This document shows positions 57,567-64,000 of a stretch of DNA of 64,000 nt, one piece after another. The notes below the pieces were generated by a model. It searched no databases and had not been told where the DNA came from. It saw only the letters and a list, made by a program, of their open reading frames with translations. Source of the DNA: Sphaerolaimus hirsutus (Eukaryota > Nematoda > Chromadorea > Monhysterida > Sphaerolaimidae); contig OZ038458.1 in NCBI GenBank assembly GCA_964036195.1, positions 15,513,832-15,577,831 on the forward strand. The letters are read 5' to 3'. Every line of letters starts with the position of its first letter. The stretch's first letter is position 1. The position numbers were made by a program, and so were the translations under genes.

Positions 57567-60500
57567 GGCATAACCTTCTGCCAAAGCATTCACTAACAAC
57601 TCTATGGGCGCGTTTCAGCCAATATCCCTGGCTTATGGTCATCTACCTGTTCAGGACGTATTCCATGCTCGAAGTGGGCGTCATCCTGAGCGTGTTGCTG
57701 TCGAAGACAGGGTCTATTGATTATTGCATGCTGGCGGAAATATACTCTGCAAAACAGTCATTGGCAGCTACTATTTGCAGCTTTTACCTGGTGTCGAAGT
57801 TGATTAACCCGACGAGTTTTCCTAGAGAATGTCGTTTTTTTTGTTCGAAATTGTAAATGATTACGCCGGCCGATTCCATGTGCTAATGATTGGCAGAAAA
57901 GCTATCGATAAAATCAGGTTCAATCGGAAAATGTAATTTCTAATTACACATGTACCGTATTCCTAGAAATACCCCCAAGGGGTTTAGTCATTTTTCAGAG
58001 TCATTGTTTTTAAGCTGTGTTCTGCATTGCCCGGATCACAAACCGCAGCTTTTGTCATTTACGTTCTCTTTACACGCAATTTGGGGGGGGCTATTTCGTA
58101 GGGTGGGGGTTATAAATTCATAGTGTCCATTTTGAAGGGGGGTATTTCGAGGGGGATTTCGATGATATACGGTATTAATTTTTTTACAATGAATGTGGAT
58201 CAATGCATGTCGGGTAATTCAATTTCGGCCTGGTCAGCTGGTTCAGATATCCGGGTCAGCTATTCTATTTTCGTTGAACGGTGACATTTTCCCTAAGTCA
58301 ATTACCTTGCAGCTAAATTTGAGAAATTAGCCCGCGAAGTTGATGCAAGCCAGCCAATTCAATCAACCGAAGAACAGGCAACTTTAAAGGTGCTTTTCGC
58401 TGTTTTGGGTTTGTGCTTCCAAATTTTACGTCACGACTGAACTAGTTTCAACTTTATATTTTCAGAAACGCCTGGCAAGGCTGGCCAAATTGGCGTTTCG
58501 CATCACACTTATTCCTATCCTAATCCGCACTGTGATGCAATTACAGATCGTTTCACAGATATCCAATTTTCTGCAGCTTTCAAACGATACATCAGATTCG
58601 GTATCTCTTTGTCACGAAGAAATCTATCAGGAAATCCTTTACTATATACCAGTACCGTGGTATGTGAGCGCCATAGTGAAAGTCTACAACACATTGGTTT
58701 CGTGGCTCACTGTGGGTTTGTTTTGCACATGCTGCTGGACCATGTATGAGGTTAATTACTTGCTTAATTAATCGGTTAATTGATTGATCACATTTTTCTC
58801 GAATTCGTTGATTTTCAAACATTTCTAACCTCGCCCTATGGATTGCTCTCCATACCGTATTTATTCGAATAGAAGAGCACCGCTCTAATTTTTTATCAAC
58901 TTTTTTACCTGCCGGTCTGTTCGAGGTGCGGTCATAGGGGATTTTGGGGTTAGCATTTTGAGGGGGGGGTCAACCTGCCGGCACGTGCTTAGAACTCGGG
59001 AACCGCTTGGCGAAAAATGTTGAAATTTAGATATGATATGGTTTCAGGTTGGGGCTACGCACAATTTCGACGAAATTTTCCTACGAGCCCCCTGACGTGG
59101 GTGGGTCTATAGAAAGACGGTAATCTTCGAAATTTTTGGGTGTCGCTCAGAAAATGCAAACTTCGAACATCAATAACTCGATTATTTCTGGGCCGATTTT
59201 AGTAATTTAACTTTTAAAATGATGACAAATGCTTGGAGAGTTCATTCCTGAAGTCAAATAGGCGATACAAAGTTGTGTATATATCGATTTGGCCGGATTT
59301 CGAAATGCGAAATTTACACAAAAATTTCTTTTTTTGGACATGCTATCTTATACTCCTGATCGAGAGAAACACCATACCGAAAGAATGAGATCGATATCTC
59401 TCCGATCAAAAGTTATAGCACTTCAAACTTTTGCCTCCCATCCACATAAATAACCGCATGAAGTCAATGCGTTCAAATTCAAAGCTCCATATCTCGACCA
59501 TTTCTCAGCCGATTTTTATCAATGAACACATAAAATGATCAAAATAACCTGAAGAGTCCAGTTGTATTTATGTTCAAATCGTCAATATGCTTTTTCATGA
59601 TGATAATTTCATACAAGAGTTTGCATTATTTTCTTGTGTGGGAAATTTAAGTTAGGATACAGATTCGCTGAGCATACAAATGGAATCTTCAGGTTATTCT
59701 GATCATTTTAAGTGTTCATTGGTCAAAATCGGCTGAGAAATAATCGAGTTATGGAGTTTTGAATTTGAACGCATTGACCTTCATGCGGTTATTTACGTGG
59801 ATGGGAGGCGAAAGTTTGAAGTGCTATAACTTTTGATCGGATTGAGATATCAATCTCATTCTTTCGGTATGGTGTTTCTCTCGATCAGGAGTATAAGATA
59901 GCATGTCCAAAAAGAGAAATTTTCTGTAAATTTCGCATTTCGAAATCCGGCCAAATTGATATATACACAATTTTGTATCGCCTATTTGACCTCAGAAATG
60001 AACTCTCCAAGCATTTTTCATCATTTTAAAAGTGAAATTACTAACATCAGCCCAGAAATAGTCGAGTTATTGATGTTCAAAGTTTTCATTTTTTGAGCGT
60101 CACCGAAAAATTTCGAAAATTACTGTCTTTTTATAGACCCACCTTATCTCCGGTCAGAGGGCTCGTAGGATAATTTCGTCGAAATTGTGCGTAGCCCCAA
60201 CCTGAAACCATATCATATCCAAATTCCAACATTTTTCGCCTAGCGGTTGCCGAGTTTTAAGCACGTGCCGGCAGGTTGACCCCCCCCCCCCCCCCTCAAA
60301 ATGCTAACCCCCAAATCCCCTATGGGTGCGGTTCTATTAGAAAAATAACTACGGTAAATATTGAGAAAGGTCATTGCCTGATTAAGCTTTTTTCTTTATC
60401 AATAGGCAACAGTTTCCACACTCCAAGTGCGCCAAGAAAACGTACCAATCAAAAAATTTTTTCAGATCGCTGGACTTCAAAGTGTGGAATTCGCAAAGAG

Positions 60501-63500
60501 AATTGAATCCGCTGGCAAACCTGGCCACGAAAACCTGCTGGATGCTTTGTTTATCCACAACCAGGCACAAAATCGATTTAATTGTCCTACACACACTAAT
60601 TGACAACCAATATTCAAATCCGTTTTGAACACGTTTGAGATTACCAAGTATGAGTAGTGTGTCAACGCGATCAAAAATTATTCATTATGATCAACTCAAA
60701 TGTGATAAACAGATTTATTAGTTTTTGAAATTTTGGTTGTCAACTAGTGTGCGCGCCGGCAATTTGCACCGGCATTTTGAGTCGTTGTATTGAGAGTTAT
60801 GATGGAATGGCGCCATGGCGCTGGCGCCATTTGAGGGCGCGAAAGGGTGGCGCGACATTTGCGCTTGGCGTCCTTTTTCTGTGGCGCATTTCGCGCCTGG
60901 TGCCCTGCCCTAAAAGGGCGCCAAAATGGCGCCAGCAGGATTTCTAGGTCAGTGCTAACGTGAATGTAAAAAAATGAGAGCCTACGCATTGCACATACGG
61001 CGTGTTGCACATGGGAATTAGTTGCATAATTTTTCTGCCGTGTTGCACAAAGCTTATATTGCACATGAGTGCCGACAATTGCACATGGCCAAACACACAT
61101 TGCACATAAATGGCGAGTCTCAAGTGCCAGAAATTGCACATGCCACAGGTTAATTCCCCATAATGCAAAGTATACAGTGGCAAAATCAAAGGTATTAGTT
61201 ACTTGAATTACTATTAGTCTTTTACTGGTGAAACCAGTATTTAAATACACATGCAAATCGAAATTTCGATTTGCAAAAGAAAATCAAAATTTCGATTTGC
61301 AAAAGAAAATCAAAATTTCGATTTGCAAAAAAAAATCAAAATTTCGATTTGCAAAAAAAAATCAAAATTTCGATTTGCAAAAGAATATGTATTTACACAT
61401 GCAAGTCGAAATTTCAAATAGCATTGTGGACAGATATCAGTAAGATTTGATCAAGTGCTTTGTTAAGTGATAGATATAATAAATACAATTAGAGTTGGAA
61501 AAAAACGTTTTTTTTAACTTCATGTTTTTTAAAAAACAACAATGTTTTTTTTGTCCACTTCAAGAATACTCCATTGGAAAAATCTACCTATTTGAAGTGA
61601 ATGCAATTTTTTAAATGACAGTCTTCATTGTGTTTAACTTGAATGTCATGTACAGGATTGGTTTTATAAAAATCATTTGTATACAAATTGTATAAAAATT
61701 GTATAAAAATGTATTTTATTTTAATTTTATTCTGGTTTCATTTTATTTTATTTTATTTTATTCCAAAATGTTAATAAAATAATAAAATGGCCCAATTTAC
61801 AAAAATTATACATAAATTTTACAAAAAAAATCAGAATCTTGCATGCAAGGCCAGAAAAATGTTATCATTAGACCTAAACATGAAAAACGTGTGACAAATT
61901 TTTCCATTACTTTGCAGAAGTTGCATGCAGTAGGTATTGTTAGCTAGTTGCAAGTGTTAAGTTACAATTATTGAAATGAATGGTTTGCATTGTCAGTGGA
62001 AGTACTACTAGTGTGCTGGCACATTTGTAAAATGTAAAGTAAAGAGTCAATTGACATCTCAAATGTCAAGCAAAGTGTCAATTGTCATGAAAAATGTCAT
62101 GCAAAGTGTAAATTGTGTAACTGAATCTTATGTTTTGGTATGCAAATGTTCACATAAGATTCAGATACAAAAACAACAAGATTTGGATACAAAACATAAG
62201 ATTTGGATACAATTTGCTTGACAGTTTCCACTTTTTCATGACAATTGACACTTTACTTAGCATTTGTCATGACAATGGAGACTTTGCATGGCATTTCATA
62301 TGACATTTGACACTTCACAGGGCTCGGGACTGCCCCAGTTCCGCGAATAAACAGGTTGAACCCCAAGAAACAAGATAAAAATTTTACAAAAAATATGAAT
62401 TTTTATACAATTTTTACGAAAATATGAATTTGTATACAATTTTACAAAATTTTTACAAAAATTCAAATTTTTATACAAATTTTATTTTTATTTTGAAATT
62501 TCCCATTTTATTTTATTTTATTTTATTCTTCAATTTTCCATTTTATTTTATTTTTATTTTTTTCTGCAATTTTGCCAACCCTGGTAATGTATGAGTATGA
62601 CACTATGCAAAAAATTCTTTGCTAGTATCGTTTTTGGTGCTTGCATCCTGGGGAACATGAATAAGGAAGTGAATGTGTGCTCCACGTTGTTGGAGAATCA
62701 TTTTTGGCACACGCAGGATATTGTACGCAGTGATTTATCCGGGCGCCTTAATTTTCATATGCGCCATGGCGCCCTCTTTCCGTGGCGCCATTGGCGCTTG
62801 GCGCCCACTTTCTGAATGGCGCCATGGCGATTGGTCTTTTAACCTGTTGCCAATCCTTGACCCTGTAAAGTGTAAAGTAAAGTGTCAAATGTAAAGTTCA
62901 GTATTAAAACATTTCTTTTTTGTTTGGATATCCATTTAGATGACATTTGACACTTTACAGGATCTGGACCTGCCCCTTTGCTGCCGAACCTCCATTCGCA
63001 TCGATTCGAACCATGCAAAACTTTCGATACAACAGATCTGGATGCCCGAAATAAGATGTCGACATATACTCGGATGACATTACGCCGTACATTTTTTCGG
63101 AGGAAACACTCCATGATGACGTCATACAAGAAACAGTCAGCGCACGCGCAAATCTTCTTTTTGTGGGGAGTCGGTTCATAAGTTTTCGGTTGGCTGTCTG
63201 CCAGTCGAAGACATAAATCATATCTATTTGTAGAGTATCATGTCTGCCGAGTATACCTAGGTAAACGAAATGCTTTTCAGATTACCCGTTTGATGCTGTC
63301 TGCCCGCAAGATGTTTTGCTACTTTCTCATGTTTCTCTACGCGTTCGAGCTGCCCATGCTGCTACTCACGCTCTACACGCTTTTCAAACAGTTCGCGAAT
63401 CTCTCTGCAGAAAAAGTGGTAGAAATGTTGGTATTCCATTTTGTACCAGGCATCGTCAAGTTATGCAGCGTTTCTTTCAGCGCCCTCTGTCTAGGAGAGC

Positions 63501-64000
63501 TGGTTGGTCACTTAAGGATCATAGGTGGATTTACAGCATAACGACAAATGAAGGGTGAAACGACAATTTCAGTGTTTTCAACAAATTACAATTTTCGACA
63601 AATTACAAATACACAAAAACGCTTAAAGATACCAATCCATAAATTGACATGTTGAAAGCATTTACCGATATCTACATCGTGTGCAAAAATCATCTGAAAA
63701 GCTCCAGTGGTTATCGAGATATAAATTCAAAATGAAACTTTCTCTATTTGTCAGCAATTCCAATGAGAAATGTTCTTGCGTACTTTGAATTTGTTGACAC
63801 TAAATTCGTCGTTTCACCTTTTTTTGTCGTTATGCTGTAAATCCACCTTAAAGTTAACAGTTAAAAGTTATTTTCGATTTTTTTCAGTGCGAGTCGATTG
63901 CGGATCCCTTCATTTCTACATGGACAAAATGGATTGGCACCGGAGATTCAGCTACTGAGAGCATCGCACTGGTTTTTGGCGCAAAACTGGATATGACCAT
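57567..64000 (+). CDS. Gustatory-receptor-like multi-span protein, partial
   Basis: Supported exons: 57567-57790 (acceptor may instead be 57619), 58466-58750, about 60406-60580, 63281-63502 and 63888 to the window end. The first, second and fourth end in phase 0 at GT donors, and the later exons start in phase 0, as is common in invertebrate gustatory receptors. Hydrophobic spans include YLFRTYSMLEVGVILSVLL, TLIPILIRTVM, YVSAIVKVYNTLVSWLTVG and MFCYFLMFLYAFELPMLLL, and LGEL joins CESIADPF across the last intron. Such receptors are seven-helix ligand-gated channels in sensory cells. The N-terminus and final helix are missing here. The join between the third exon and 63281 is unresolved: the third exon runs into a foldback element, and an extra open segment lies at 62593-62740. 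Family call is by topology and intron phase, not a clear motif. Confidence 0.5.
57954..58174. mobile_element. TACCGTATT foldback element in chemoreceptor intron
   Basis: The left end ACCGTATTCCTAGAAATACC and the right end GGATTTCGATGATATACGGT are imperfect complements flanked by TA. It lies between the first two recognised exons. Confidence 0.55.
58854..60357. mobile_element. 1.5 kb foldback element, arms about 700 bp
   Basis: The left end ACCGTATTTATTCGAATAGA and the right end CTATTAGAAAAATAACTACGGT are flanked by TA. Almost the whole element pairs with itself: 58854-59575 against about 59660-60357, for example GCCGGCACGTGCTTAGAACT facing TTTTAAGCACGTGCCGGC, around a spacer of less than 100 bases. 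It occupies most of the intron between the second and third chemoreceptor exons. A transcript through it would fold into a very long hairpin. Confidence 0.8.
60582..60768. mobile_element. CCTACACACACTAATTGACAACC foldback element
   Basis: CCTACACACACTAATTGACA at the left is mirrored by GTTGTCAACTAGTGTGCGC at the right. It begins within the open frame of the third chemoreceptor exon, so it either supplies the splice donor or has disrupted the exon. Confidence 0.55.
60769..61248. repeat. GGCGCC cluster and TTGCACAT repeats
   Basis: At 60808-60940 a GGCGCC cluster resembles the arrays of the TAGTGATG hAT family but lacks recognisable ends. From 60980 to 61150 the word TTGCACAT recurs about eight times at irregular spacing. 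Confidence 0.45.
61249..61395. repeat. Tandem repeat of about 27 bp, palindromic unit
   Basis: The unit ATCAAAATTTCGATTTGCAAA is repeated about five times, bounded on both sides by ACACATGCAA. AAATTTCGATTT is itself nearly palindromic. Confidence 0.8.
61653..62591. mobile_element. hAT-type element with nested hairpin
   Basis: It begins CAGGATTGG and ends CCAACCCTG at 62583. The flanks GTCATGTA and GTAATGTA agree at 7 of 8. The interior TTATACAATTTTTAC words match 6631-7612. A hairpin of the TGTCAAATGTCA type is inserted at about 62030-62330. Confidence 0.65.
62738..62840. repeat. GGCGCC cluster
   Basis: GGGCGCCTTAATTTTCATAT is followed by GCGCCATGGCGCC words. The cluster truncates the open segment at 62593-62740. 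Clear hAT ends are absent. Confidence 0.4.
62862..62957. repeat. Small CCTGTAAAGTGT hairpin
   Basis: CCCTGTAAAGTGTAAAGT with AAGTGTCAAATGT is mirrored by GACATTTGACACTTTACAGG. It is related to the hairpin at 37187-37326, and again leaves an ACAGG end. Confidence 0.6.
63523..63850. mobile_element. GGTGGATTTACAGCATAACGAC foldback element
   Basis: The left end GGTGGATTTACAGCATAACG and the right end CGTTATGCTGTAAATCCACC are perfect complements, with GTGAAACGAC facing GTCGTTTCACC further in. It fills most of the last chemoreceptor intron and ends about 38 bp before the next exon. Related termini bound 10786-11287. Confidence 0.75.

Overview
This window looks like nuclear DNA of an invertebrate animal. 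It holds spliced genes with GT-AG introns (about 60 bp to 2 kb) for a synaptotagmin-4/11-type protein, an SLC35F-type nucleotide-sugar-transporter-like protein, an OCIA-domain protein, a secreted kelch-repeat protein and part of a multi-membrane-segment protein resembling invertebrate gustatory receptors. The sequence alone does not fix the phylum. I joined exons by hand from splice consensus, reading-frame phase and family similarity; every reported join is in phase, except the unresolved segment inside the chemoreceptor gene.

Layout. 1-14.0 kb: no convincing gene, many short foldback and transposon-derived repeats, one 200-base assembly gap (7927-8126). 14.0-14.1 kb: a likely first coding exon on the minus strand. 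15.4-18.2 kb: secreted kelch gene (minus, 7 exons). 18.9-19.7 kb: a non-autonomous hAT element. 21.4-27.2 kb: SLC35F-like gene (plus, 9 exons), with two introns swollen by nested hAT elements. 27.3-32.3 kb: foldback elements, including a 2.8 kb one. 33.0-37.7 kb: synaptotagmin gene (minus, 8 exons). 38.0-46.3 kb: repeats. 46.3-49.8 kb: OCIA-domain gene (minus, 4 exons). 51.1-51.6 kb: possible exons of an unknown plus-strand gene. 52.4-56.7 kb: a hAT element, a 3.2 kb TTGACATTT satellite and a 46-bp tandem repeat. 57.6-64.0 kb: chemoreceptor-like gene (plus), broken up by foldback elements and running off the window.

The most striking feature is the transposon content. At least nine insertions of short non-autonomous elements have exact 8-bp target-site duplications and termini beginning TAGGG, CAGGG or TAGTG, which are diagnostic of the hAT superfamily. 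Some are nested in one another. Several families carry their own hexamer array inside the termini (GGCGCC, CACCGG, GATCCC, CCGGAAAA-like). A second large group has TACCGTATTT termini with a TA duplication, as in Tc1/mariner/pogo-type elements. I see no transposase gene in the window, so mobility would depend on enzymes encoded elsewhere.

The five genes do not form a pathway; they are neighbours on a repeat-rich animal chromosome.
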